Assembly (NCBI RefSeq): GCF_010131535.1
Contig: NZ_WUBS01000002.1
Location: forward strand, 62,001 to 126,000
Reading direction: 5' to 3'
DNA: 64,000 bases
Source: Acerihabitans arboris
GTDB taxonomy: Bacteria > Pseudomonadota > Gammaproteobacteria > Enterobacterales > Enterobacteriaceae
The notes under the pieces were generated by a model that was given only the letters and a program-made list of their open reading frames with translations, was not told the origin of the DNA and did not search any database. Shown one piece after another: positions 54,664 through 64,000 of the stretch. Each line of letters opens with the position of its first letter. The stretch's first letter is position 1. Made by a program: the position numbers and the translations under genes.

Positions 54664-55551
54664 CTAACTGAGATTTAACCCTTTTACCCAAGACGAAAAT
54701 GCCGGTCCCAGCACCGGGTGGCGCAGGCCATACGCCACGAACGCCATGAGATAACCGAGCTTATCGCCGCAGTCATGGGACTTACCGGTCATGCCGAAGG
54801 ATTCTACCCGTTCACGCCCAAGCAGCAGGCTGATGGCGTCGGTCAGCTGTATTTCATCGCCGCTGCCCGGCGGCGTCATGCGCAGCAGCGGCCAGATGGC
54901 CGGGGTTAACACATACCGCCCGACCACGGCCATATTCGACGGGGCCTTGTCAACCGGCGGTTTTTCCACGATGCCGGCGATGGCGGCGCTGCCTCCCGGC
55001 GGGCAGGCAGCGTTGCCGGTATCGACAATACCGTACTTGTCGACCTCCCGCCGGGGCACCGCATCCACCATAACCTGGCTTCTGCCGGTATGGTTAAAGC
55101 GGGCAATCATGCCGGCCAGGTTATCGGCGCTTGCGTCGCACGTCGTCTCGTCAATCAGCACATCGGGCAGCAGAACGACAAAGGGATGGTCGCCGATCAG
55201 CGGATACGCGCACATCACGGCGTGCCCCAACCCTTTCGACTGCCCCTGGCGCACATGCATAATAGTGGTGCCGGCGGGACAGATGGACCGCACGCTGTCC
55301 AGCAGTTGCCGTTTGACCCTGCGCTCCAGCAGCGATTCAAGTTCAAAGGACGTATCAAAATGGTTTTCAATCGCATTTTTGGAGGAATGCGTAACCAGAA
55401 TAATGTCCTTAATACCCGCCGCGACACATTCGTCGACGATATATTGAATTAACGGCTTATCGACTAAAGGCAACATTTCTTTCGGAATAGCTTTGGTCGC
55501 CGGTAACATTCTCGTTCCCAACCCGGCAACCGGGATAACGGCTTTTAACAT
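54664..55551 (-). CDS. galU: UTP-glucose-1-phosphate uridylyltransferase
   Basis: A 295-residue Gal[34 protein letters not shown] at the start (in parts), [20 protein letters not shown], and [17 protein letters not shown] at the end. It makes UDP-glucose, the substrate of cellulose synthase. Being inside the cellulose operon it is likely an additional copy dedicated to it; the main galU is usually elsewhere. ATG 55551 has AAGGATG upstream; the frame is open to 55614. Confidence 0.9.
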   Translation of the reverse strand: MLKAVIPVAGLGTRMLPATKAIPKEMLPLVDKPLIQYIVDECVAAGIKDIILVTHSSKNAIENHFDTSFELESLLERRVKRQLLDSVRSICPAGTTIMHVRQGQSKGLGHAVMCAYPLIGDHPFVVLLPDVLIDETTCDASADNLAGMIARFNHTGRSQVMVDAVPRREVDKYGIVDTGNAACPPGGSAAIAGIVEKPPVDKAPSNMAVVGRYVLTPAIWPLLRMTPPGSGDEIQLTDAISLLLGRERVESFGMTGKSHDCGDKLGYLMAFVAYGLRHPVLGPAFSSWVKGLNLS

Positions 55552-55631
55552 AACAAACATCCTTGGAATATTAAACAAACTGCGCATAACAACATTTCCG
55601 GAGATTTCCGGCATAGGGATTTATAGCACTT

Positions 55632-56627
55632 TCAGTACTGACAATTAGCATCGCGCGCCGCATCGACCGGCGCCTTACCGTCCGCGATTCCGCTCTCCAT
55701 AACGGCGTACGCCGGCGCATGGTAAAATAGATAATCGTTGCCGCCGCCATTTTTTACTTTGTACAGCGCAATGTCGGCGCATTTTAAAACCTCGGAAAAT
55801 GAATCGCCGTCATGGGGATAGTGCGCCACGCCGATACTGAGCGAGGTAAATACCCGCTGTTTATTGCGATCAAGGATAAACCCCTCGCTTATGGCGTGCT
55901 GTAATTTGTCAAGCAGTTGACAAAGCTCAGGGTAAGTCGTATTGCCCGGGAATAATAAGGCAAACTCATCCCCTCCCAGCCGACCCAGCAGCGTATTATC
56001 GCCAAGAATATTTTTCGTCCTGACGGCCAGCAGCCGCAATAACTTATCGCCCTGGTTATGGCCTAAGGTATCATTGATTATTTTAAATTTATCCGCGTCG
56101 AATATGGCCACATAAAACGTCTGGCCCGCGGCGGACATGCTTTTAATCACCTGCCCGGCCTGGTTATAAAAACCGTGCCGGTTAAAAACCCGGGTCAAAT
56201 TATCCCGCTGGCTTTTATGAAAAAATTTCATCCGGCTGCGGACCTGCTTGGTGACGTCAAACCTGATGGTCACATAACGTATGACGTTACCCTGGCTGTC
56301 AAGCTCTGGAATAATGGTGACATCCTCCCAAAAAAACTTACCCGACTTTGATTTATTACAAATTTCATTGCGCCAGACATCGCCTGATTTGATCAAGCGG
56401 CGCATTTTGGTAAAAAATATGTCGTCATGCACTCCCGAGTTAAGGATACAATGGGTGTTGCCAATCAGCTCTTGCTGCGTAAAACCACAAAACTGGCAAA
56501 ATAGCTGATTGGCATACTGAATCACACCTTCCGCGTCGGTAATTGTCACCATTAATGCATTATCGATTATGTATTCTAATAATGATAATTTTGACATGCT
56601 CGATGGCATTGCTATATCAACAGACAT
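55632..56627 (-). CDS. PAS-GGDEF diguanylate cyclase in the cellulose operon
   Basis: A 331-residue protein with a PAS domain (residues about 15-125: DNALMVTITDAEGVIQYANQLFCQFCGFTQQELIG in parts, and a PAC-type RYVTIRFDVT) and a GGDEF domain (about 140-305) with the intact RLGGDEFALL. The inhibitory RxxD I-site usually nine residues before the motif is missing (Gly and Thr at the key positions), so product inhibition may be absent. Its c-di-GMP would activate BcsA through the PilZ domain, encoded by the same operon. No transmembrane helix is visible. Confidence 0.88.
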   Translation of the reverse strand: MSVDIAMPSSMSKLSLLEYIIDNALMVTITDAEGVIQYANQLFCQFCGFTQQELIGNTHCILNSGVHDDIFFTKMRRLIKSGDVWRNEICNKSKSGKFFWEDVTIIPELDSQGNVIRYVTIRFDVTKQVRSRMKFFHKSQRDNLTRVFNRHGFYNQAGQVIKSMSAAGQTFYVAIFDADKFKIINDTLGHNQGDKLLRLLAVRTKNILGDNTLLGRLGGDEFALLFPGNTTYPELCQLLDKLQHAISEGFILDRNKQRVFTSLSIGVAHYPHDGDSFSEVLKCADIALYKVKNGGGNDYLFYHAPAYAVMESGIADGKAPVDAARDANCQY

Positions 56628-56686
56628 AGGGTCAACTCCCGGTTATTAGGGTAACAGAGTGAGCATCCAGTTGATGAATTTATGCA

Positions 56687-57181
56687 TCACCGGCGCGGTC
56701 GTTCCTGCAAGGCATACCTGAAAATCAGCACATCTTTGGTCATATCCTGGTTATTCCAGATCACCGGCACCTGGTTTTCACCGCCCTGGGACAGCAGCCA
56801 TTGGGAATAGGCGCCTTCCAATACCCAAGCGCTGGCCTGCCGCCAACGGCCCTCGTCCTCCATACGCGGCGCATGCGGCCAGGCGCAATGCACCAAAATC
56901 AGCTCGCGCTCCGCCGGCGCTATTTTAAGAAACCCCCAGTTAAAAAAATCGAGGATTTTATTCAAATGAATTTCAAGCTCATGCACCGTATTACAGCCGG
57001 GTAGCGGATACCATTGCGCAAGCGACTGGCCTATATTTCGCAGGGCTTCATGATTATCCACCTCATCTTTTTTTATCAGGATATTGGCGAACATAATATG
57101 CACCAAATCATGCCAGCCGGCCTGATAACGACGTTGTAAATAATCATCATGCTGTGGTTGCAGTTGTGTAATCTCGTTCAT
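56687..57181 (-). CDS. bcsD: Cellulose synthase subunit D
   Basis: A 164-residue protein of the BcsD family. The segments YQAGWHDLVHIMFANI, FFNWGFLKIAPAERELILVHCAWP (in parts), and WVLEGAYSQWLLSQGG match BcsD, which forms ring-shaped octamers in the periplasm and helps order cellulose export and crystallisation in type I operons. It lies 2 bases after bcsC. Its presence makes this a type I cellulose locus rather than the E. coli bcsEFG type. Confidence 0.88.
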   Translation of the reverse strand: MNEITQLQPQHDDYLQRRYQAGWHDLVHIMFANILIKKDEVDNHEALRNIGQSLAQWYPLPGCNTVHELEIHLNKILDFFNWGFLKIAPAERELILVHCAWPHAPRMEDEGRWRQASAWVLEGAYSQWLLSQGGENQVPVIWNNQDMTKDVLIFRYALQERPRR

Positions 57182-57183
57182 GC

Positions 57184-60100
57184 TTATTTTTCATCCAGCA
57201 AATATTTAAAATATATCGAGCCAGTACCTTCGGAGTATTTGCCAAAAGTATCATAACCGACCCTGCCACCCAAATGAATATACTCATTAACTTTATAATC
57301 GGCATCTATCTTTAACGTATAACCCACGCCATTTTTACTGGTGCCGGAATAATAACTGTCAACATCATCATTTTCTGCCGCCAGGGCTTCAAGTTGCGAT
57401 TGCAGCGCTTTATTATTCGGGAAATAGGCGCTTTTATCCTGATGATAGGATTGGTACCCCACCGACCCGCTGAGGCCGAGCTTGAGATTGTCATATTGAT
57501 GGTTATATTCCATCGGTATGGCGATACTGAGGTAATCTTGCGGACTAAAATAACCGCCCTGCCCCAGTGTGTAATAACTCAGGTTTTTTGCATAATCTTT
57601 ATAGTCGATGCCCACCCCTACCTTAAACTCGCTTTTTTGCGTCCGGTATGGCCGGGTATACACGCCCGCGGAGGATTCCACTTCGCGGTTGCCGGCGATA
57701 TTGTTGCCGACATAATCGTAGTAGCCGGCGCCGGCGTACATCCCGGCGACGCCGTTGTCATAGGCGTACTGCACGCCGGCGCCGTTTTTTGTCACCGCGC
57801 CCCAGGTGGTATTGCTGTTGCTGTCCTTCACGCCGACATACGACAACAGGCTGTCGGTCACCGCGCGGCGTTCCGCCACCAGGTTTAACCGGCCGAAGGT
57901 CGACAACGCCGGCGACCAGCGCAGCCCGCCCACGATCCGGGTAATATCCGCCCCAAGCGGCGTGGAGCCGATATCCGCCTGGTAACCGTCGCCGGACAGG
58001 GTGAGATGGGTTGCCACCCCATTGGACTGCTGGGCGGCCGGCGCGTCGGCATTGGTCTGGCTGGCGTCGGCGTCGGTGTCGGCCGCCGCCAGCCGTTCGG
58101 CATGTTGCAGCGCCCCGGTGCCGAAACGGTTGGCCGCTAATCCGCTCATCGAGCCCGCGCTTAACGACACCGGGGTGATGCTCAAGCTAAGCCGGGAGCC
58201 GTCGTCGGGCACGCCGGAGAGGGTGAGCGGCGCTTTGACTTCGTTCAGTTGGCTTAGGCCGCTTTCGCCATTGCGGGCGCGCACCGCCATATCGCCCCGC
58301 GTCCAGGTGGCGATTTTTCCCTGGATCTCATCGGCCATGGCGCTGATTTGCCGCCGGGTGCGATCGGCCAGGCTTACCGGCTCCGCGGCCTGGGCTCCGG
58401 GGATAATGTCCGGCGTGTCGGTGATGGAATTGATGGCCGGCGCCTTCGCCGTCAGGCCGTTATCGCCTTTGCGCCACAGCGCCGTGCGCAACAGGGCCAG
58501 GGCCTGCTTATGATTGCCGCCGGCCTCGGCCACCTGTGCCGCCAGATAAAGATACTGCGGGGCGCGCGACGCCGGGACGGCCGCCAGCAGCCGCTGCGCG
58601 CGCGCCACATCGCCCTGCGCCAGGACAACATTAATCTGCCCCTCGCGCGCGGCGGCGCTGCCGTTATCCAGGGTCAGCACATAAACGTAGATGCGCTCGG
58701 CGTCCTGATTCATGCCGCTTGCCGCGTAAACCCGCGCCATGGCCAGCAGCAGATCCGGGTTATGCGGGTTGTTGCCAATCTCGGCCTTCAGCTTGGCATA
58801 GGCGGCGGCAATATTGCCCTGTTCCCTAAGCCTGTCGGCGGTGACGATAGCGGCGCCGGCGCGTATGCCGGCCACTTCCTGCGCGGAGCTGTCGCCAAGC
58901 AGCGCGGGATTATTAGCCAGCGCGTCGGCCTCGTCGAACAGGCCGGCCTGGTTAAGCACGCCTATCTGCGCGCCGTATTCGCCCACCGTACCGCGCGGTC
59001 CGCCGGCGATATTGTGGCGCACCAGCCGTACCGCCTGTCCGGCGTCTCCCGCCGCCATCATTAAGCGGGCCAGATTGCCCACATCCGCCGGCGAGGCGGG
59101 CGCGGCCTGCGCGAGGATGCGCAGCGTATTGGACGCCGCGAGGTAATCGCCCTGACGCAGGTAGTTTTCCGCGATGGCCAACTGTCGGTTAAAACCGACG
59201 CGCTTGACCAGCTCGCGCGTTTCCGCGGTTTGCGCCGCGGTCGGAATTCGCGTCAGCAGGGACTGCGCCCATGCCCAGTCCCGCTGCTCGGTCGCAAACA
59301 GGGCAGCGCCGTATAGGGTATCGTTGGCGGCGCCCGACTTTTGCGCCGCCTGGGTTATCAGTGCGCGGGCCTGCGCGCTCTCGCCCTGCCGTTGCAGAAT
59401 GCGCGCCTTATCCAGCCGCAGCCAGATATTGTCCGGTTGCCTGGCCATCGCCTGGCCAAGCAGGGTTAACGCCTGCTGCGCATCGCCGGCGCTCATCGCC
59501 CGCGCCGCCTCCTTGCGCAACGGTTCCACGCTGGCCCCGGCGGGCTGCAGCCGCGCCCGCAGCGCCGCCGGCAGCGTTGCCAATATGCGCTGCGCCTCCT
59601 CGGTTTTCTTTTGCTGCCGCAGGACAAAATACAGCCCAGCCCTGGCATCGCTATTACCCGGGGCCTGGGTCGATAACGATCGGTAAACCCCTTCGGCGGC
59701 CTCAAGGTCGCCCTGGCGCCGCAGGGTATCGGCCCGGAACAGGTTTACCGCCAGGCCTTTCGCGCCGGCGGCCTGGGCCAGCGGCGCTGACAGGGCGAGC
59801 GCGCCGGCAAGGTCGCCCTGTCCGGCGGTGTTTTTTGCCTGGTTTAACCGGCCGTAAAACTCCGCATCCTCCGCCTGCATGCGCCATTGCTCCTTATTGT
59901 CCCCGCCCTGGGCGGCCGCCTGTTGCAGGTATTTGCCGGCGCCGGCGAAATCGCCCTGGCGCAGGCTGACATAGCCCATGCCGGCCAACGCCTCGCCGTC
60001 ATTGGGATTGGTTTTCAGCACCGCGGCGAATTTTTCCCGCGCACTGGCCAAATCGCCGCCGCTAAGCGCGCTATAGCCGCTTTGTTTGGCAATCCCCCCC

Positions 60101-60888
60101 AGCCCCTGGCGGTAATGGTCGACCACCGTCTGGTCGTCGGCATGGCGCGCGAGATAGCTCTGGTAAAGCCCGGCGTCATCGTTTTGCGGGGCAAGCCATA
60201 GCAATGATTGCCGCAGCGCCAGATCGGCCTCTTTATTGCCGGGGGCCAGCGCCGCCAGCATTTGGCTACCCTCGCGGCGCGTGGCCGGCTGATAGGTTAA
60301 TATCTTCGCCAATGCCAGCCGGGTAGCGTCGTCCTGCGGCAGGGCCGCGGCGCGGCCGCGCAGGCCGCCCACCGCGGCGGGCAATAGGTCCGGGCTGCCG
60401 GCCATGGTTTGGTAATATTCCAGCGCCAGGCTGTCTATCGGATCCCCGCCGTTGAACAGCGCGCGATAGGCCGCCACCGCCTCCCTGATCTTGCCGGCGC
60501 CCGCCAGTTTGCGCGCCGCGGCAAGCTGTTCCGGCGCCAAGGACTTCAGGCGTTGTGCGCCGGCAAGCGCGGCCAGGCGCGGATCGTTGGGGGAAACGGC
60601 GCTAAATTTGCGCCGCCATTGTTCCGCCTCGCGCTCATCGCCACTTTGCGACGAATACAGCGCCATCAGGTATAGGGCGGTAATATTATCGGCATCTGCC
60701 TGGAATACGCGTTGCAACGCCGCCTTCGCCAGGTCGTCATGGGATTTTTCGTGCCAGTAGGTCGCCTGATCCAACAATACTTTTACCGCCGGGTCGCCGT
60801 CGGCGGCGTTTACCGACGGCACTACGCCCAACGCGGACCCGATGTACAGCGTGCCGCCAATCCAGGCGTTCCGGTTATGCTTAGTCAT
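57184..60888 (-). CDS. bcsC: Cellulose export outer membrane protein
   Basis: A 1234-residue protein with an N-terminal signal (MTKHNRNAWIGGTLYIGSAL, ending near SVNAA), a long series of TPR repeats (residues about 35-800) and a C-terminal beta-barrel (about 900-1234) ending in a transmembrane strand (GTGSIYFKYLLDEK). It carries cellulose across periplasm and outer membrane. The linker (about 860-960) is rich in Ala, Asp and Gln and poorly conserved. It is 38 bases after bcsB. Confidence 0.92.
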   Translation of the reverse strand: MTKHNRNAWIGGTLYIGSALGVVPSVNAADGDPAVKVLLDQATYWHEKSHDDLAKAALQRVFQADADNITALYLMALYSSQSGDEREAEQWRRKFSAVSPNDPRLAALAGAQRLKSLAPEQLAAARKLAGAGKIREAVAAYRALFNGGDPIDSLALEYYQTMAGSPDLLPAAVGGLRGRAAALPQDDATRLALAKILTYQPATRREGSQMLAALAPGNKEADLALRQSLLWLAPQNDDAGLYQSYLARHADDQTVVDHYRQGLGGIAKQSGYSALSGGDLASAREKFAAVLKTNPNDGEALAGMGYVSLRQGDFAGAGKYLQQAAAQGGDNKEQWRMQAEDAEFYGRLNQAKNTAGQGDLAGALALSAPLAQAAGAKGLAVNLFRADTLRRQGDLEAAEGVYRSLSTQAPGNSDARAGLYFVLRQQKKTEEAQRILATLPAALRARLQPAGASVEPLRKEAARAMSAGDAQQALTLLGQAMARQPDNIWLRLDKARILQRQGESAQARALITQAAQKSGAANDTLYGAALFATEQRDWAWAQSLLTRIPTAAQTAETRELVKRVGFNRQLAIAENYLRQGDYLAASNTLRILAQAAPASPADVGNLARLMMAAGDAGQAVRLVRHNIAGGPRGTVGEYGAQIGVLNQAGLFDEADALANNPALLGDSSAQEVAGIRAGAAIVTADRLREQGNIAAAYAKLKAEIGNNPHNPDLLLAMARVYAASGMNQDAERIYVYVLTLDNGSAAAREGQINVVLAQGDVARAQRLLAAVPASRAPQYLYLAAQVAEAGGNHKQALALLRTALWRKGDNGLTAKAPAINSITDTPDIIPGAQAAEPVSLADRTRRQISAMADEIQGKIATWTRGDMAVRARNGESGLSQLNEVKAPLTLSGVPDDGSRLSLSITPVSLSAGSMSGLAANRFGTGALQHAERLAAADTDADASQTNADAPAAQQSNGVATHLTLSGDGYQADIGSTPLGADITRIVGGLRWSPALSTFGRLNLVAERRAVTDSLLSYVGVKDSNSNTTWGAVTKNGAGVQYAYDNGVAGMYAGAGYYDYVGNNIAGNREVESSAGVYTRPYRTQKSEFKVGVGIDYKDYAKNLSYYTLGQGGYFSPQDYLSIAIPMEYNHQYDNLKLGLSGSVGYQSYHQDKSAYFPNNKALQSQLEALAAENDDVDSYYSGTSKNGVGYTLKIDADYKVNEYIHLGGRVGYDTFGKYSEGTGSIYFKYLLDEK

Positions 60889-60926
60889 GGTGCTTATTCC
60901 AGGCGTCGCTGTGCGCCGTTAATTGC

Positions 60927-63287
60927 TTATTCATGGTCCGGCCCTGTGCCCAATCGCCGGGCGGCGTGATTTTTTAAATTCGCGTAACAGCGCGCGCCTA
61001 ATAGCAATGCCAACGCCAATCCCAGCAGGGACAAGGCCAGGAGATGCCTGCCGGCGTGCCACAGCAGTTGCAGGTGCCAGGGCAGGTCGCCGGCGGCGAA
61101 CTGCGGCCCGACCTGGAAACTCTGAATGTCGCGCTCGTTGGTGACGATGGCGATATCCCCCCTGACCCTGGAATTGATATACGGGGACTGCAGGTCGCCA
61201 TGGATTTTGGCCAGCTGATCGTCATCGGTCGCGGTGGCCAATATCACGATACGGCCGGGGTTTTGTCCGGAACGGAAGCTGACAAAGCCGCGCCAGGAAT
61301 ACATTGACGATAAATACCGGTTGGCCTGGACAAATTGCGGGAACCAATTGCCGGCAAGATAGGATGCCAGCTGTTGCTGCCAGTGGGGCCGCGCCACCCC
61401 AAGCGCGGCGCCGGCCGCGGTAAACGGACTGCCCGCCAGCAGCCGGCGGATAAACTCCTCATGGGCCAGCGAGCCTACGGCAAGAATATCCTTGTCCCTG
61501 AACGACTGCGCCTGGGTTTCGTCGACGCCAGCCCCCAGCGCCACGCTGACATGGCCGATGGCCACGCCGGTGGCGTTGCCGGCGCGGGCCGCCAGACCCA
61601 GCAGGGTTTGGATATCGACGCTGCCCGGATTGTCGGGCAATAACAGCAAGGTGTCGGCAAAGTCGGCGCGGCGGGTAAAGGGGAACGATGCGCCGACGTA
61701 ATAAGACAGATTGGGCAACTGGGCAAAATGATAGGCATGACTCAGATCGATGGTCGACGCTGGCTCGATCCGGCTACGGATATTGTCGTTGTCCAGCACG
61801 CCGCAGGGCGCATCGACCGCCGGATTCACCGCGAAGTAAAATGCCAGTTGGTTATCGCCGTAGATAAGATAAGGATCGAGCTGCAGGGTGGCATGTTCCT
61901 GGCGGGTATCGTAACCGGCATAGCGCATCAGGGCGGCAATCGGCCCGGTTTTGTTAACCGGCAAATTGCGCACGAAAACCCCGTTCATCGCCACGCTGAG
62001 GTGGGACTGCGTTTCATCAAGCCAGCTGCCGGTGGGGAAATGATAAAACAGATCCACCGCGATGGTCTGGTCGTCCCACATAAACAGATCCGGCGCCGCG
62101 CGAAACGAGACCGGGATAGCGCCGTGGTAGCCGCCTTTTACCGCCAGATGCTCCGGTCCCTCGTTTAACGCCAGCGAGGTGGGCCGGCGCGTGGAGATCC
62201 AGCGCGGCGCGTCATAAGGCTGGCGCCGGGGAATATCCTGCGCCTGCACCCGCAGCGCGTCCGCCGCCGGCAAGGGCGCGGAAACCAGACGCCACGCCGC
62301 CTGGCGCAGTTCAGACTCGTTGCTCCCGCTGATAAGCAGCAGCTTATAAACCGGATTGCGGGGATTATCAATTATCCGCAGCTGCGCTCCGCCGCCCCCG
62401 GGCATCACCAGGTCGCCGATATTATCGCCGGGTTTGCCGAAGATAATGCCGTTTTCCTCCGGCAGCGCGTTAAGCAGCACCGGGAAATCCGCGTCCCTAA
62501 AGCCCGCCTGCGCGCCGAACCAGGACGCCACCGTGGCCGCGGCGCCGATAACATCGGCCGTCGGCCGCAAGGCAAAGGCGACGGGGAGGCGCGCTTGCGC
62601 CATTAGCGACGGGTCGAAAAATGGACGGGGCAGATTGTCCAGGCGCCGTCCGCTGTCCAGCCGCAGGCCGCTGAGCTGGAAAGCGGACGTCGGCAGGATG
62701 GTAAGCCGGTAATTATCCGGCAGCGCTTTCTCACATTGCCCCTGGCCGCCCGCGCCGTCGGCGCCGCGGTGGATACGAAAGCTCAGGTTGTTGACCGCCA
62801 CCATGATCGATGCCGGGATATCCATCTGGAAAACGCCGTTATCATTGGCATCCTGCCCCAGCGGCAGCGATCCCAGCGGCTGGCCGTTAAGCATCAACTG
62901 TACGCTGGCGTCGGTGGCGGCAAGCTCGGGCGAGACCTGCAGCGCCAGGGAAATCTTCGCCCCGGTCACCACCAGGTCGCGGGGCAGCGTAAACATAACC
63001 CCGGACTGCAATTGGGTACCGCTCAGCGTCAGCCCCGCTTTTTGCCCCATTTCCGCAAGCGTCATCGTCAGGCCGGCCAGCGTATTGGCCGCCGGCGTCG
63101 CGGTGTTGCCCGCCGCCGTTTGCTCCGTTTGCCACGCGAACCCGGCGCCCGTGCCCGGCGCCGGCAGCAGGGGCGGCAGCGCCGGCGCATCCGCCGAGGC
63201 ATAACCTCCGGCCGCATAAAAAAGGTTAAGCAGGCAACAGGTCAGCAACAGCCGTTGCGCCCTGCCGGCACGATTGCGGGATATCAT
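60927..63287 (-). CDS. bcsB: Cellulose synthase periplasmic subunit B
   Basis: A 786-residue periplasmic protein with a signal (ending near AAGGYASA), carbohydrate-binding and flavodoxin-like domains in alternation (VDLFYHFPTGSWLDETQSHLSVAMNGVFV in parts, LSYYVGASFPFTRRADFADTLLLLPD), and a C-terminal membrane helix (HLLALSLLGLALALLLGARCY) that docks on BcsA. It overlaps bcsA by ATGA. Confidence 0.92.
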   Translation of the reverse strand: MISRNRAGRAQRLLLTCCLLNLFYAAGGYASADAPALPPLLPAPGTGAGFAWQTEQTAAGNTATPAANTLAGLTMTLAEMGQKAGLTLSGTQLQSGVMFTLPRDLVVTGAKISLALQVSPELAATDASVQLMLNGQPLGSLPLGQDANDNGVFQMDIPASIMVAVNNLSFRIHRGADGAGGQGQCEKALPDNYRLTILPTSAFQLSGLRLDSGRRLDNLPRPFFDPSLMAQARLPVAFALRPTADVIGAAATVASWFGAQAGFRDADFPVLLNALPEENGIIFGKPGDNIGDLVMPGGGGAQLRIIDNPRNPVYKLLLISGSNESELRQAAWRLVSAPLPAADALRVQAQDIPRRQPYDAPRWISTRRPTSLALNEGPEHLAVKGGYHGAIPVSFRAAPDLFMWDDQTIAVDLFYHFPTGSWLDETQSHLSVAMNGVFVRNLPVNKTGPIAALMRYAGYDTRQEHATLQLDPYLIYGDNQLAFYFAVNPAVDAPCGVLDNDNIRSRIEPASTIDLSHAYHFAQLPNLSYYVGASFPFTRRADFADTLLLLPDNPGSVDIQTLLGLAARAGNATGVAIGHVSVALGAGVDETQAQSFRDKDILAVGSLAHEEFIRRLLAGSPFTAAGAALGVARPHWQQQLASYLAGNWFPQFVQANRYLSSMYSWRGFVSFRSGQNPGRIVILATATDDDQLAKIHGDLQSPYINSRVRGDIAIVTNERDIQSFQVGPQFAAGDLPWHLQLLWHAGRHLLALSLLGLALALLLGARCYANLKNHAARRLGTGPDHE

Positions 63288-64000
63288 TGCGTGCTCCCTT
63301 TTTGACCTGCGATCCGCGGCCGGCGTGGCCCCGCGCCGGAAAACAGCCTGCGGCCGAAAAACAGCTCATAAACGCAGCGCACAATGCCGCCCAATGAGCG
63401 CAGCGGCCGGTCCGGCGCGCAGGGTTCGCTGACCCAGGCGTCGGCGCGGGTCAGCACCACCCGCACCAGCTGGCGGCGGTGATTAAGCGAGATGGCGGCG
63501 AATTCGAGGCGTAAATCGGCGCCGGTATTGCCCACGCCACGGGCCGGCAGCCGGATGGCGTCCTGCTGGAAGGTCAGTTCAATTTCCGCAACCTGTTTGC
63601 CCGCGATATCGCTGCCGGCGGGGATAACCAATCGCGCGCCCCCCATGGAGAGATCGGCGGTATGGGTGGCAAGCGACGTGCCGTCGGTAAAATGCGCCAA
63701 CGCCGGCACCTGGACGATAATGCGGATGGTTTTGCGGATTTGGCGGCTCTCCTTCGCCACCGCGATCGACGCCAGCAGCACCAGCACGCTGTATCCGGCC
63801 CAGGCCAGGTTAAACAGGATAACCCGGGGATCGATGCCGGGATAATCATCAAGCCCCAGGCGCACCGCGACCCAAATCATGCTCAGCGCCAAAAACAGGG
63901 TTACGATAATCAGCGGCCTGACCGTATTGCCGTCGAAATAGTTTTTATCCAGCAGGTCGCCTTTATCCGTGACATTAAATTTGCCCAGCTTGGGAGAAAT
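63284..64000 (-). CDS. bcsA: Cellulose synthase catalytic subunit (C-terminal part with PilZ domain)
   Basis: About 238 C-terminal residues are visible; the frame continues beyond the window and begins here with KLGKFNVTDKGDLLDKNYFD, the gating-loop/TM region. Two transmembrane helices follow, then the PilZ domain with both c-di-GMP motifs: RKTIR (RxxxR) and DLSMGG (DxSxxG). BcsA polymerises UDP-glucose when c-di-GMP binds PilZ. The first ATG within the visible part (63892) is internal. It is the first visible gene of the operon. Confidence 0.93.
   Translation of the reverse strand: MSPKLGKFNVTDKGDLLDKNYFDGNTVRPLIIVTLFLALSMIWVAVRLGLDDYPGIDPRVILFNLAWAGYSVLVLLASIAVAKESRQIRKTIRIIVQVPALAHFTDGTSLATHTADLSMGGARLVIPAGSDIAGKQVAEIELTFQQDAIRLPARGVGNTGADLRLEFAAISLNHRRQLVRVVLTRADAWVSEPCAPDRPLRSLGGIVRCVYELFFGRRLFSGAGPRRPRIAGQKGSTQ

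Overview
The window reads as chromosomal DNA of a high-GC member of the Enterobacterales. Enterobacterial markers include a YicN-like DUF1198 protein, MarC, an ArnT paralogue, an OxyR-type LysR protein with both redox cysteines, a ParD-like/map pair and a type I (BcsD-containing) cellulose operon. Several decayed genes lie among intact ones, as in Sodalis-like or plant- and insect-associated genera. That placement is a guess. No tRNA, rRNA, IS element, integrase or CRISPR array was seen.

Layout. (1) 1-6.9 kb: the tail of a nitrate/sulfonate-type ABC ATPase, then a tightly packed + strand operon (HisD-like dehydrogenase, APH-fold kinase, zinc alcohol dehydrogenase, SDR), an opposing FMN-dependent hydroxy-acid oxidase and a GntR/HutC regulator. 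Two HutC-type palindromes lie between the last two. The gene set resembles dihydroxypropanesulfonate (hpsNOP-type) catabolism plus a kinase. (2) 7-13.2 kb: three regulator/enzyme pairs (TetR/SDR, LysR/SDR, MarR/UbiD-type decarboxylase vdcCD), each with inverted repeats in its divergent promoter region. (3) 13.4-21 kb: yicN, parD-like/map, a DedA-GT4-GT2 operon, marC and a lone arnT. (4) 21-27 kb: a tripartite tricarboxylate transporter, a DUF1847 protein and an orphan DppA-like binding protein.

(5) 27-50 kb is rich in organosulfur uptake and oxidation genes: mmuM with a polar amino-acid ABC importer, ssuA, a 5'-truncated YxeP-like amidohydrolase, a nine-gene operon (VOC protein, MDR oxidoreductase, thioesterase, Tat-exported binding protein, DppBCDF-like transporter, acyl-CoA ligase), an SfnB/DszC-like monooxygenase, a frameshifted MFS transporter, remnants of a MetNIQ-like transporter, an NtaA/SnaA-type monooxygenase and ssuD. 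Divergent from ssuD is the most striking gene of the window: a sigma54 activator (AAA+ plus Fis-type HTH) fused at its C-terminus to an SsuA-like binding domain without a signal peptide. The intergenic region holds a near-consensus -24/-12 promoter facing ssuD and two inverted repeats 32 bp apart upstream of it. This looks like a complete one-component sulfonate-sensing switch.

(6) 50-64 kb: a DosP-like c-di-GMP phosphodiesterase, an OxyR-type regulator, and a cellulose operon on the - strand (bcsA partial, bcsB, bcsC, bcsD, PAS-GGDEF diguanylate cyclase, galU, bcsZ). It combines the synthase, its UDP-glucose supply enzyme and a source of its c-di-GMP activator.

Start codons were moved from the longest possible ORF where a Shine-Dalgarno sequence, family length or operon overlap favoured an internal start. 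Functional assignments rest on motif and sequence recognition by eye, not on searches.
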